A DNA stretch of 64,000 bases. Source: Eurosta solidaginis. Lineage: Eukaryota; Arthropoda; Insecta; Diptera; Tephritidae. The position numbers and the translations under genes were made by a program. The notes under the pieces were generated by a model that saw only the letters and a list, made by a program, of their open reading frames with translations, was not told where the DNA came from and ran no database searches. Below are positions 1-11,522 of this stretch, piece by piece (positions within the stretch are counted from its first letter, which is position 1; each line of letters begins with the position of its first letter). The stretch is from NCBI RefSeq assembly GCF_040869045.1, contig NC_090322.1:188231477-188295476 (forward strand). Direction: 5' to 3'.

Positions 1-920
1 TTACTTCGGCTCATTCAAGAAAACCAAACATCAATTTTTTGGATCACCCCAATCGACATATAAGCATAAGTTTTCATTTGGAAAAATCCGATGCTTATGT
101 CGCACGCATGCTGCTATTGCTACATATATAAAAACATGTGTCGTCGGGCATATAATCTTGTTACCATTGTCAAATAATCGCTTTAAGCTATTTTTATTAC
201 ATAACATACATATATGACATATCTCCTTTTTCATTTTACCTAAATTATTGGCAATATAACAAGCCCTAAGTGTGGATATAAAACCACAAATTGGCGAAGT
301 AGCAAAGCTCTTTGAAGAGGGTAAATGAAATTACATTTGAAATATGAATTTTTAATGTACTTCAAATGTCAAAGAAATCAGCAGTCCTTAATATAAACAA
401 ATTAATTTAAGAATTCATGAGCTTAACACCGGCTTATAATAATTGAATATTTAACGTTATATATAATTATTATGTTTTTTCTAAGAGAAACTGAAAAGAA
501 AGAAAGAAAGAAATATTTACTGGCATATTGCGATGGTACCATTTCGAAAACCACCACGTAATCATCATCAGGCAATTTCGTAATGTTATCAAAGGTTTCA
601 CAAAGATTCGAACCGCGAATAACACGGTGAAACTGCAGTTCCTTAACCACTGGGCTATCCTGCTTGTATTTGTTTCCTTGCTTAATTCAGTTTATATCAT
701 TTCTACACTAACAACACAATTGAGACATTCTGCCTCTATATTAATTTGTGTCTTGTGTAGATTTGTTTTTGTAAAGTTTCTTTTCGTTGCGAGTGAGAAG
801 CTTTGTAAACTCGGGCTCAATTTTACATATTTTTGTTTGTTTGTTTAGTTGAATTGAACACACCATTAAACAAACAACCATAAATAAATTAAATTATTTT
901 TCTCACTGTAAAAACAACCG
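1..920. other. AT-rich stretch without recognisable gene
   Basis: I see no coding region with family features here. The open frames are short and of random composition. A short (GAAA)n run lies near 493-513. The sequence is AT-rich and resembles other non-coding parts of the window. Confidence 0.5.
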
Positions 921-925
921 CACAG

Positions 926-1190
926 GGCTGACGAACCCGATCCCGCAATCGATGATGATGGAATAAATGTCCCCCCACCCGATTATGACGAAGTCAGAAT
1001 ATAAATAATCAGATTGAAAAACAACAAGGCCGCGGGCGCTGATGGATTGCCTGCGGAGCTATTCAAATACGGCGGCGAGGAGTTGGTAAGGCGCATGCAT
1101 CAGTTTCTTCGCAAAATATGGGCGGATGAGTGCATGCACGACGATTGCAATCTAAGTTTTCTTTGCCCAGTCCACAAGCAACTAAAATTT
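926..1190 (+). pseudogene. non-LTR retrotransposon reverse transcriptase fragment
   Basis: One plus-strand frame reads through an acidic linker with PPPDYDEV and then LKNNKAAGADGLPAELFK. This is the typical first conserved block of non-LTR retrotransposon reverse transcriptases (the NKAxGxDGxPAELFK motif). It continues with a helix of the type MHQFLRKIW and the start of the next block (LCPVHK). An in-frame TAA sits at about 1006, just before the motif, and the match stops near 1190, where BEL-like sequence begins. Fingers, palm and catalytic YADD are absent, so this is a dead fragment. I cannot assign the clade from this piece alone. Confidence 0.75.
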
Positions 1191-1199
1191 TATACTGAA

Positions 1200-2665
1200 T
1201 CACTTTGACTTGGCCTGCTTCTTTCATGAACCTCGAAGAAAACGACAGCACAATGACAGAAGAAAACCCGATTAAGATATTAACGTATTCGGCAGTCACA
1301 CACATGTCGTTTATACTTCGATATTCTTCTTACAATCAAGTTATACATGTAACAGCTTGGCTTCTTAAATTTTTTCATAACCTCCGCAAACCTAATGTTG
1401 GCGGCAAAAATTACGGACCGCTTACAGCTACCGAACTGCAACAAAGTCTCTATCGAATTGTTTATTTAGTACAGTGGGAAGCCTTTGGAGCCGAAATGCG
1501 ATGCATCAAATCGAATACCAATTTGTCTACCAATAGTCCACCAATAAGTTTAACACCATTCATTTACGCCAATAAAGTTCTTCGCGTTCGCGGTCCCTTA
1601 AAACATGCCAATCTGCCATACGATCAAAGGCATCCTATAATTTTACCAAAAAATCATCTTTTTACGAAACTACTCATTAACTTCGCTCATCAAGTGACTT
1701 TACATGGTGGCACGCAATTATCGCTAGCATATATTCGACGGCAGTTTTGGATAATACATGGCCAAAAAACAGTGCGTAATCAACGACATTGCATCACGTG
1801 CTTTCGTAATAAACCCCAGTCATTGACGCAATTAATGGAAGACTTGCCCGCTCAAAGAGTTAATCTCCCTCAACGTGCGTTTATAGCAACTGAAATCGAC
1901 TACACAGGTGCCATTGAATTGAAATCGCCGCAGTATCTAGGGAACACTGTATCGAAAGGCTACATTGCCATATTCATCTGCCTGGCTACGAAGGCGGTGC
2001 ATCTTGAAGCAGTTACCAGCCTGTCTACCGAAAATTTTTTATAGGCTTTACAGCATATTCAATGGCATTTCAATTCACCTCATTCCCCCAACTTTGGCGG
2101 GCTTTGGGAGGCCAATGTAAAATCGATCAATTAGCATTTAAAAAGAGCCGTCGGTGGAACGCGATTGACATATGCACACAACAGCTATCAGTTGTTTGTG
2201 TTGGCGTGCCTCAATTCGGGGCCATTATGCGCACTAACCTCAGATCCCGATGACTTGTTGGTGCTCAGTCCGCGACATTTTTTTAATAGGGGATGTCTTG
2301 GTGTCTCCACCGGAAACGTCGGCTGCAAACAAATCTTTGTCTACACAATATTTTGAACTGCAACGTTTGGTCCAACAGTTTTGGACAAGATGGTCCACGG
2401 ATTGGCTCTCCCATCTTCAAGCTCGCCCTAAGTGGAGACAACAAGAACCAAATTTATCGGTGGGAGAACTTATTTTAATAAAGGATGGCCGGCTACCCCC
2501 CAATAAATGGCTATTAGGCCTAGTCACGCATCTATCGCAGGATCCGACAACTTCGTCCGGGTCGTCACTGTTCGCGCTCAAAAAGGCTTTTACAAGCGAT
2601 CGATTTCTAAAATCTGCAGATTACCGATCCCTACTTCCGACGAGCATCTTCCTAATTGATGCCGC
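1200..2665 (+). pseudogene. BEL/Pao retrotransposon integrase remnant
   Basis: This is the 3' part of a BEL/Pao pol gene, broken by frameshifts and an internal deletion. Visible in order are the pre-integrase block ending RHPIILP (about 1627-1650) and an H2C2 zinc finger with HQVTLH then HCITC (about 1684-1806). The start of the integrase core follows, with its first acidic residue in EIDYTGAIELKSP (about 1888-1926) and KAVHLEA (about 1993-2013). The frame stops at 2042-2044. The sequence resumes at about 2070 with WHFNSP and the FGGLWEANVKS block carrying the glutamate, so the middle of the core with the second aspartate is deleted. Further frames give LTSDPDDLLVLSPRHF, RLVQQFWTRWSTDWLSHLQ and the DUF5641-like VGELILIKD. 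It belongs to a different BEL family from the intact copy at 54-60 kb. Confidence 0.85.
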
Positions 2666-2767
2666 TTCATCTTCTAATAGGTGTTGCAAGCCTTCATGCA
2701 CCTTATTATCGTCAGCTATAATACACGTTTCGTAACATTAATATTTTCATTACAATAAAGTTCTAAC

Positions 2768-2850
2768 TCAGTGGGACGCGGCGTAGTTTGTACAAAAGGT
2801 TCCCACTCAGTGGAACGCGGCAGAGTTTGTAAAACAAAGTTCGGGCTATG
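2768..2850 (+). repeat. short tandem duplication, ~45-bp unit
   Basis: The string CTCAGTGGRACGCGGC followed by AGTTTGTA occurs twice about 45 bp apart (about 2767 and 2806). It lies just 3' of the decayed BEL integrase and could be part of that element's 3' end. Origin unknown. Confidence 0.5.
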
Positions 2851-2955
2851 CAGCCAACTTCATGCGTCAGCACATTTTACCTTCTTTTTCAATTGGATAC
2901 ACACACATTTTGGGAGAACATTCTTTTTAAACCTTAACACTAATAAATTAATGTA

Positions 2956-3310
2956 ATACAAACTATATCTTAATATATAAAAATCACGTGTCACTATGTT
3001 TGTTCCCGATGTACTCCTAAACTACTGAACCGATTTTGAATTTGTTTCGCACACCGTGTGTAGTTCGATCTAACTTGAAATAGGATAGGTTATATCTCAG
3101 TTTATAGACGCAATGTTATTTTATTGCAAATTTTTTTATTTGTTTATACGTAATAATAAATATTACGTATACGCACCGGCCCTCACATTTTCAGGTGGTG
3201 CGGATATACTTCCGAGTAATTGTTTGGTGTTTAATTAAACAACGTGCTTATCAATAAAAAATATAGCGAATGATATCAAGTATAGCACACACCAGGCCCG
3301 CCGAGATGGT
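2956..3310 (+). mobile_element. possible Helitron-like 5' terminus
   Basis: The sequence TTAATATATAAAAATCACG, followed by a stretch reading ACTACTGAACCGATTTTGA, resembles the conserved 5' end of many insect Helitrons (TCTATATATATAAAAAT... then a GACCGATTT motif). A GC-rich stem (CGGGG-ATTAG-CCCCG) lies downstream at about 3338. I do not see a clear CTRR 3' end or a Rep/helicase frame, so the class is tentative. It could be an unrelated AT-rich repeat. Confidence 0.3.
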
Positions 3311-3527
3311 AGTGGGGGCGGGGATTAGCCCCGAGCCCGAGGTTTCCGAGGAGGCCCGCAATTTAGAGGTACTATTACATTTTTTTTAATTCAGGAGGGT
3401 CTTTAGTTGTTCCATGTGCAATTTTTAAGCCGAATTTCAAAAGCACCGAAAATCTGCATTTCGTTCTAATATTATAGTGAAGTGTGAAAAATAAAATCTA
3501 TATATATATATATATAAAGAAAGGCTA

Positions 3528-3712
3528 AAATGTTTTCTGAACGCGTCGTTTGGCCCTCGGCAGCGGTGTGGCAAACACTCCGAGTATATTTCTGCCATGA
3601 AAAGCTTCTCAGCGAGAATTAATCTGCTCGTCCACGACGTCCCGGAACACAGCGCAAAGTGGAAGAGAAGCTAGTCTTCAATCCTCTCGGAAATATATCT
3701 TCTCTTGTATTT
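3528..3712 (+). mobile_element. tRNA-derived SINE, truncated old copy
   Basis: This matches the body of the complete SINE at 16,037-16,398: the CCCTCGGCAG block, the CACTCCGAGT block, TTTCTGCCATGAAAAGCTTC, and the tail region GGAAGAGAAGCT with CTCTCGGAAATATAT. The tRNA-like head is missing and the middle is rearranged. It is an old, diverged copy. Confidence 0.75.
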
Positions 3713-3754
3713 ATAATTTAATTTCTCGCTTAATTTATCGTAATATTATATGGT

Positions 3755-4190
3755 ACGAGCCTGACCCGTGCGCATCTTGCGCAACCAATATAAAAGCCTC
3801 TTATCAAATATCAACAGAAATCAGCTATTCTATTAACTTACAGATTGCGCTGCCATCTAGCGTATAAAAGCAACTGCCGTCAATCAATTAAAACTTACAG
3901 CTTGCGCTGCCATATAGCGTACAATAGCAACTGCCGGTAATGCAGTGCAAATATTCACAATAACGCTATAGTACAAATGCCCACATTTGTTTATTTTTAA
4001 CAAATTATTTTAATAAAATATAGCTAAACAAAAGCACTACGACCAAAATTGCCCGAAGCTCGCTAATAACCCGAATCTCCATCTTTACAACCGAAACTTT
4101 ATTTATAGATTTGGATTCCATATAAGAGCGAAAAAGGGACCCCTACATAAAAAGAGCAATGCGAAATAATATATATGATCTCAACGGACG
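3755..4190 (+). repeat. dispersed repeat, copy 1 (with internal ~58-bp duplication)
   Basis: This block is shared with 23,900-24,245, with the same order of segments: GACCCGTGCGC, CTCTTATCAAATATCAACAG, AAAACTTACAGCTTGCGCTG, AATAAAATATAGCTAAAC, AAAAAGGGACCC. Copy 1 carries an extra tandem duplication of about 58 bp around ACTTACAG.TTGCGCTGCC (3836 and 3894). No reading frame is evident. It may be a non-coding part of an unidentified LTR or DNA element. Confidence 0.7.
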
Positions 4191-4239
4191 GGGTGGCTAC
4201 CATTTAATCTTACCTTACCTAATTTGATATGGGGACGAA

Positions 4240-5560
4240 AGGAAACCGAAACATATCTTTGTTAGTAAATCGAATGATCGTCCCAAAGCCCGATTTACCA
4301 TCGGTCACTAGTGAACAAATGTATTTAGGTGGAAATATTTGACGTGCTGTCATGGTGCAGCGAGGTCTAATCTGCACGTCGTTTTCAATGCATCAATTGA
4401 TGTGCAGTGTTTGCTCTATTATCTATCTAAGTATTATGAAACTGATAAGTGACAGCAACCCTATTGCATAGATTTGCTCTAGAAATGACAACTTTGTAGT
4501 AGAATATTACAAATTCAACTAAGTTATGGCAAGCTTTATATGGGTAAATCCCAAAAACTTTAACTTTTTTGGATACTCGGGTTTTAAACACGGGCAAATA
4601 ACTTAAGGTCAGAAAAAAGTGCAAGGACATTAAGTTTGACCTTTTGACTATCCGATCTGATGATTTTAAAAATCAAGAAAGTTGATTGTAAGTTTTTGCA
4701 GAACTTCGAAACGTAAAAAACGTAAATTTTTACACTTTTTCAAGCGGTACACTTGATGTTTTTTTTGAATTTTTTCAATAAAATTTTGAGAGATCGCTGA
4801 AACGCTATGAAATTTAAACTGAATGTTGCTTTTGAGACGGAGATTCTAAAAGTATGAGCAAAATTAATGTGCCCCTCCAATACTCAAAACTATCATCAAT
4901 CAAAATAGCGATACTTTTTTTTTGTCATTTTCAATATTGACAGTTTTTTGCTTATAGCTTTTTTAGGCAACTGAGTATTGAAATTTGGATTATGCACGAT
5001 AATAGCCTATCAGGGGCTAAAAATACCTAGGGCTTCAAATTCGATGTGCCCCTTTCAGTTTTGAAGGTAGAGGCAGAAAAATGGAAGCGCTTGGTTGTGT
5101 AAATTTTTTTCAAGAGCATGTTTTTTTGTGGGTACAGCTACAATTTTACTTTTATCACTTCATACCCATTTGTTAATTTTTTCCCTACACCACAGTAGTA
5201 TACCATCAATTGCCAATTGCCTCATCTTGGAATATTCACGCAAGGAAAGTTATTGATGTTTGTACATGGGGCAAATATACGAAATTTTCGACAAAAATTG
5301 GCAATCGTCAAAAAGTGTAGACACTTGTTTTTCTTTTTTTAACCCGGTTTTATTTAAAAGTAAATGAAAAGAAACACAAATTTGGTACAAAAATTAAAAA
5401 AAAAGAATCAATTAAGTTAATTGAATTAACTTGGCTCTGTGTACGATATTAATGTTTTAATGAAGTTCTGTGCTTACATTACTTTTTTCATGTAATAGCC
5501 TTAAGATGTGGGAATATCGATTTGACAACTATAGTAAGTTATATGTTTTTAAAATACCTT
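4240..5560. other. AT-rich non-coding stretch
   Basis: No reading frame with recognisable features. Fragments such as AATGTGCCCCT recur (about 4868 and 5043), which suggests decayed repeats. I see nothing assignable. Confidence 0.4.
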
Positions 5561-5582
5561 TTGTTTGATATCCATATTGCAG

Positions 5583-6085
5583 GCAAAAAAATATTTGACG
5601 GTCACCCGGTTTCATATTTTTGCCGATATCCCTAAAACGGGGTTTCCGGTATCAACAAAATTTTACCTAAATATACCCCACATAGGTATGTACATCCTGA
5701 TAAAATTTCAACACAATCGGTTAAGAAATGTTTAAATAAGTAAAAAAATTTAAAGTTTTCCAGGTTTATATTTTTATCAATATCTCCAAAACCGGATCGC
5801 GGGTATTAAAACTTTTTTACATGAACATACTTCGTTTACATATCTATATGTTTTTAAAGTTTCAAAAGAATCGGTGGAAAGGTGTTAAAATAAATGTGTT
5901 ACAAACGTTGCAGTAAAAAATATTTGGCGGTTATTCGGTTTTATATTTTAACCGATATCTACAAAACCGGGTCTCGTTTATCAAAAAAATTTTACATAAC
6001 TAACAGTTGCATATATCCCCATATTTTGTTAAAATTTCGATATAATCGGTACAGAAGTGTTAAAATAAATGTATATTTAACATTG
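5583..6085 (+). repeat. degenerate tandem repeat, three units of ~165 bp
   Basis: Three successive blocks share the order TTATATTTT..CCGATATC, a short run with AAAACCGG or AAAACGGGG, TATCAA..AAATTTTAC, a CCCCATA or CATATCT segment, AAAATTTC..A..AATCGGT and AAGTGTTAAAATAA. Block starts are near 5600, 5760 and 5935. The units differ considerably. The motif resembles non-coding parts of dispersed fly transposons, but I cannot name it. Confidence 0.65.
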
Positions 6086-6189
6086 CGACCTCAATTTATA
6101 TATATTTTGCTCGATCTTTTGACTATATCTCTTTGAGGCGTTATGCAAGACGAGTAACGGCGATGCACTATAGCTCTAATTTACCCCTC

Positions 6190-7470
6190 AATGTTCCTAA
6201 CAAAAAGTTATTTGCGTGCTACCATGTTTCAAAAAAAAAAAAAACATTTTTTCTCCAAAAAACGAAAGTTTGGCGGATTTCCCCATATGTGTAAGCCATA
6301 GTATGAAGATTGATCCGTTTTAGAAATGTGCCAAGATTGCAGGTCTACCCTCCAATTCCAATCATTTAAATATCAATAACACAAAACAAAGTTTCGCACT
6401 AACCTCACGTCACATATTTATATAGCGGCATACATACAAACATATGTGCATATTTGCCTGTATTATTCCGCAGTTAATTTCTGGTGATCAAAAGTGCCCA
6501 CTGCAGCGCACTATTGAGCCTCTCGAAAGCAAACTCTATACTCTGCGGTGAAATTTTGCATAATTACAGAGACCGAGCAAGCAAAAGTGATGTGGTAAGT
6601 GATTGTGTGCGCGGGAAAGGAGACTTTATGCGTATATGTTGTAAAAACAAACAAACTCCATTGGATATGCGAGTAGTGAAAAGACAATAACCCAGCTGCC
6701 AGACAGAAATGGATTAAAATTCCTTTTGCAAGGACCTTTCAGTGGGTAAATTAAAGTCGTTATATAGCCGAATGACAAGTATTTTGTTATTGTATTGGCA
6801 CTTATAAGCCATTAGCTGGGGAAGTGCTATCGGTGCGGTTAATAGCATGATGGTGCATATAAATAGCATACACTTGCCGTCTAGAAAAAGGTAACAATAA
6901 ACAGGTTTACAAGAGGGACGGATGAAATATGGGGATTTATAACAGAAATACGAGGAACGCGCTATTTGGTAAAACAAATTACTACAAGCCAAACGGATAG
7001 GAATCGAACTAAATGGGACGAGAATGGGCTTCTTCTCAGACTAAACAAATCTTCAACGAGACTATCATGGGCATGGGTTAGAGTTAATTTTTTAGTTCGA
7101 CCTAGATTTAAAGCTATATAGGAAAAGGGAGAAAACAGACTGCATCGTGAGATTGCTATAACTGTATTTACACTATCGTTAAGCGATTCAGTAGGTAGAG
7201 GAGAGGCGGGACTCGTGAACTCAAAACGAAAGCCTTTATTTTAACAACAGGAAGACATCTTCCGCAGAAAAAGTTCTAACTGACAGTGGATGGATTCACT
7301 TGTAAAAAAATCAGCACTTTCCGTTGTTATGCTTCTTCGAGCATGAATGGGTCCGTAGTGTTAAGAGAAGTTTGACTTATGGCTGAACCGATAAACACTA
7401 TAAAAACCAGAACAACAAACAGTTATAAATAAGCAAGACCTATGCTACTTGCTGATCCAAGACCTGATAG
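6190..7470. other. non-coding stretch, nothing assigned
   Basis: No frame shows family features on either strand. A homopolymer A run lies near 6229-6244. I see no repeat partner elsewhere in the window. Confidence 0.4.
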
Positions 7471-7479
7471 CTATGCTAG

Positions 7480-8710
7480 AGAGAGTACCTTTGTGAGTCT
7501 ACAAATGCACCAAATCATCGACATTTTGCAGCTCCGCGTTTTTTTCACGTCCCATTCGATCTTGGTATCAGTCATCAAGCTCGGTACTACCCCCTCCATG
7601 ATGTAAGCGTAGGCGCTGTTCGCTGGTTTTTCTGCATCATATACTAATAGGAATTGTGTATCGAGAAGCGCTTTAAAGAACTCTTCACTTTACGCAACCA
7701 TTCCCTGTTTTGTTTCTTTGTTAGTCTTTTGATTATATCATTTCTGGTTAGAACTTCCCTTAACCGCGCGGTTTCACTGAAGGCCTTGACGTACGCACAG
7801 AAGACTCTTTTCGCCTTGTGAATTTCAGGCTTATAGGCCCCTAACAGATTGTTATATTCGTCCTTGCACGCCTCGCTTGACCTGACCTTTTGCCTGACTC
7901 ATCCTCTGGCTCCATCATGGCTGCTTTGCTTTTCCTCTGAATCATTGGGGAAACGCTATGTTATACGCAGTCGAAAGAGTCTTTGAAATGATGTTATTGG
8001 ATTCCCTAAGTTCTTCTATACTGGCAGCCTCTTTTGGTTGAACCAGTTTTGTTTCTAAATGTTTCTGGTATTTGGTCTATTTCTTTGAATCAGGGTTTCA
8101 AAACTTTCCTCTCTTCTCTATCCATTTTAGAGGATGTTGGAGCTGATCTGAATGCAATGGCTTATTAAGGAACCTCCAATCATATCTTAACATATCATGT
8201 TTAGAACCCGAATGTCAACATTGCTGCATGTTAAATCAAAATATGTTTACATCCGCGTCTGTGATAAACCGCCCTTCCTCTGCAATTGACTTCTTGCAAT
8301 TAATTTGTGGTACCTCCGCATTATGGGCCAATATAATTGCCTGCTTACCCTTCCGCTCGACGGGCATCACTGCGAACTACTTAGTAGTGTAATTAGACAG
8401 AATACATGGGTGTTGATGTGTTCTTTCAATTATCGCAGCTTTCACCTTACCATCAAATGAGAGCCGATGGCTATTGGATCAGCGCCATGTCATAGTTACC
8501 ATATACAGGGGTAGGGAGGAGTTCGCTCGACGCCACTTTATTGTGTTGAAGGTTTATCTCTAAGACTTGCAGAACCATTGGGCTCGTGATATAGCTCAAT
8601 GGACTGAGAGGAGGCACAGCAAATTGAACTACCATCTGACACGGTGTGTTTGGCCGAATATTCGTATCATAAGCTAACAAAATTATCTCAGTAGCGGAAG
8701 GTGGCATATG
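7480..8710 (-). pseudogene. I/Jockey-type LINE relic: endonuclease start and linker to RT
   Basis: Read on the minus strand, the relic starts near 8707. The N-terminus of an APE-type endonuclease follows, with VLQVLEINLQHNKVASSELL and then YDMALIQ (from about 8578 down to 8471), the usual opening 'LQINLQHSKAAS...DIALIQEPW' of I/R1/Jockey-group elements. Downstream (8460 to 7480) the frame is broken by several stops and shifts. Pieces of the endonuclease-RT linker can still be read, such as a KPEIHKAKR-like helix and TARLREVLTRND near 7745-7830. The reverse transcriptase itself is not present. Confidence 0.7.
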
Positions 8711-9074
8711 ACGTTTTGCATAGTATAATTACATATACAGCTGGGGAACAAGTTTTGCCGAATATTTAAAATTTGGAATTCGTGAGTGAAAATGTTTCGT
8801 TTTCTTAGGCAGCGTTATATCGCTGCTGATTCGTGCTCAAATGAAGCGGAAGGAGTGCGCCACGAAGAAGTGTCATGCAAACATGTTTCATAGTAAATTT
8901 ACAAGGCCCCGAACCGCACGTATATGGTGCAATGCATTCATTGATTGTGAAGAGAGCTGTGCTTTGCACAATAAGATAGTTTAGGTTCCATATGCGATTA
9001 TGCTATAGTGAGAAAACTTCAACTTGATAGCTGCCAAGGTTTGCGTGATCGCCTTTCATATATATTGTGCAGAG

Positions 9075-9605
9075 CATGGTCAAATTTATTTATTTATTTA
9101 TTTACTTGTTTGTCTGATATAAAGCAGACACTTAAGAATATAGTACAACTAAGTAAACTAAGTATTACTTAAAAAATAAATTTTTAGTTTGAACTGTGTA
9201 ACCGATTTGGTATACGTTAAATCTAAATCCAGGAAATTTGAGAAATAGTTGTAATAACACATAGTTCTATTTAAAGGAGCGTTAGCGCCATAGACTGTTC
9301 TGTTAACTCCAACACGAAAAACAACAAAATTTCGTAAATTTTTGCAGGGCATATTAAAGTTAACTAGCTGAAGTAAGGAAGGACAATCTATTTTGCCAGA
9401 GACAAGATCAATAATAAGTGTAACCGATAACAGCGTTCTCCTATCGGATAACGATAACAAACTAATTAATCGACAACGAGCAACGTACGACGGAATCGTT
9501 TAAGTAAAGTTAAGAGAGCGTAAAGCAAAACGAACAAAGCACTTTTCGAATTTATCCAGAAGATTTATATGTACTGAATGGTATGGTCTCCAAATGACAG
9601 CTAAT
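9075..9605 (-). mobile_element. 5'-truncated LINE: RT C-terminus with (TAAA)n tail
   Basis: On the minus strand this holds the last part of a Jockey-type ORF2: LLSLSDRRTLLSVTLIIDLV, then GKIDCPSLLQLVNFNMPC, then VGVNRTVYGANAPLNR, ending in a short tail (9460 to 9158). Weaker upstream pieces extend to about 9605 (IPFSTYKSSG, CFVRFALRSLN in shifted frames). The 3' end runs into (TAAA)n at 9083-9104, read as TTTA on the plus strand, which is a normal target-primed LINE 3' tail. The 5' truncation is also typical. Confidence 0.8.
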
Positions 9606-11030
9606 AAAGAGGTATTTACATATGTAATTCAAATTATCTCTTCATTAAAATTATACATTGGAATGAATCCAATCTGTGCGCCATTCATTGCTTCTGAAAA
9701 GGTTTGCACCAGTCTTGAAACCTACTCAGGTTTTCACCGCTCATTGGGATTGTAAATAAGGTGAACTGTAGGTGAACTGTAGGTAGGGCCTTTCTTTCCT
9801 CATATTTCTGTAAGGAAACAGGAGCAGGTTGGAGTTTTGAACTACCCATTAAAGGGTTTACTTTAAGATAAAATTTACCAGCATTAATTTGTATATTGGA
9901 ACGATTAGCCGTCATCCCTTGCAAAATTTGTTTTGGAGACGAACTAGTTTCAGAATGGCGCCATCATCAGTGTCATTTTTTGTTAGAAAGGGATGACGAA
10001 AAATTATTCCAATATACATCAATTATCCTCCCTGTCGCAAAATCAACAAAACGAAATAAATCAGCATTAATTTTTTTAACTCAAATCGAGGTTATACTTT
10101 TGAACATGAGTTTTTTTTAAGTGGATGCGTTTTGCGAATAATGTTGTTTCGCTACAATCGAGTGTCTGCTGCAATATGCTGTTACTGCATTTGTTGTCGC
10201 CTTTGCTGTTGTATTGTTGACAAAATTTATGCGAAAAATGTTAATTTTATGCAGCACAAAAAGCACTTATGCCAATGTGGCTATTTGGTGTCATAAACAT
10301 GTAGACCAGGCGTATCGAGCGACATACATACATACATACCGATATCGTTCCCCATGCTACGGAAGTCAAGCCTAAATTTCGATGCTTCACCCACCGTTCT
10401 ATGTGATTTTTGCAGATTTATTTTGATAATGGCAATGATTACCATAAATTGGCTGCACGCGGTTCGCACCCTTCCGATCTACTGCATACGTGTCACTCAC
10501 ATTTATGCACTTACGCACACCTTCATAAATACAAATACCGATATGACATATCAATCGTAAATTCGCATTCGTTGAATTTCCATCACCAGCAGCAACAGCA
10601 GCCAATAGATCAACAAATCAGCAGCGATTTTAACTTATAGTGACATGCAACATGTAATGCTATTATTTATAAGTCGAATTGTTGTATTTGTTATTTGTAG
10701 TATGAGGAAAAGGGGGAGCTAACATCCTCTGGCTGCATTTATGCGACTACTTAGATATGCAAATATATATATGTGAGTATATAAGTGTTGTCTTTGAGTA
10801 TTTTGCCATTTCGAATGTTACTAACACGACGTGTACCACATGTGTGTGTGTTTGGCTTTGGAAATTTACGATGACAATAAATGCGTTAAACGCGTTTACG
10901 GTGCTTGTCGCAGGGTTTTTGAGTGTGCGACTGCAGTTGACACAGCGCATATGGAAAAGCATTTAATTTACAGCATTGTAGGCGAGCGTTAATGCCAGCG
11001 AGCATAAGGTATAGCTATATGTATGTATAT
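9606..11030. other. non-coding stretch with simple repeats
   Basis: No recognisable gene. It contains an (ACAT)n run near 10,322-10,339. Short overlapping frames occur on both strands between 10,280 and 10,970 with no family features. Confidence 0.4.
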
Positions 11031-11032
11031 TA

Positions 11033-11517
11033 GACTGGGTCGATTTATTAACCGATATCGCGCCATCGATTTTTCGGTAGGATTTTTGGGCTCAGGAAAA
11101 AAAGTTCCACCATGCATACCCAAACAAATAATTTTCGAGCCTGCAAAATCAAATTTTTTTTAACTTTTTCGACTTTGATTTTTAAGCTTTTTTTTATGAC
11201 CTACTAAAAAAATTTTCAATTGATTGTAAAATTTTCATGTATAACCTGTCTTTTTTTTCAAAAGACTGTTATCGACAACGTTTTTAGCGGACATTTATGG
11301 GCCGGAGAGGGTATACATATGAAATTTTTTTAGTACGTCAAGAAAAAACCTTAAAAATTAAAATAGAAGAAAAGTAAAAGAAAAAAATGAAATTTCGCAG
11401 GCTCCAAAATTATTGTTTTGTGTATGCGTAGTGGAACTTTTTTCCTTAGCCCAAATCTGATCGAAAAATCGATGGCGCGATATCGGTTAACTTTCCTCCA
11501 TACAAATCGACCCACCC
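11033..11517. mobile_element. MITE with ~120-bp terminal inverted repeats and TA target duplication
   Basis: The left end GACTGGGTCGATTT and the right end AAATCGACCCACCC are inverted copies. The inversion continues inward through CCGATATCGCGCCATCGATT, a GGCT.AGGAAAAAA.GTTCCAC block, GCATAC.CAAA and AGCCTGC.AAAT. One arm has an insertion of about 14 bp. TA flanks both ends (11,031-11,032 and 11,518-11,519), which fits a Tc1/mariner-type target duplication. The 200-bp core is A/T-rich and has no transposase frame, so the element is non-autonomous. Confidence 0.85.
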
Positions 11518-11522
11518 TAATG

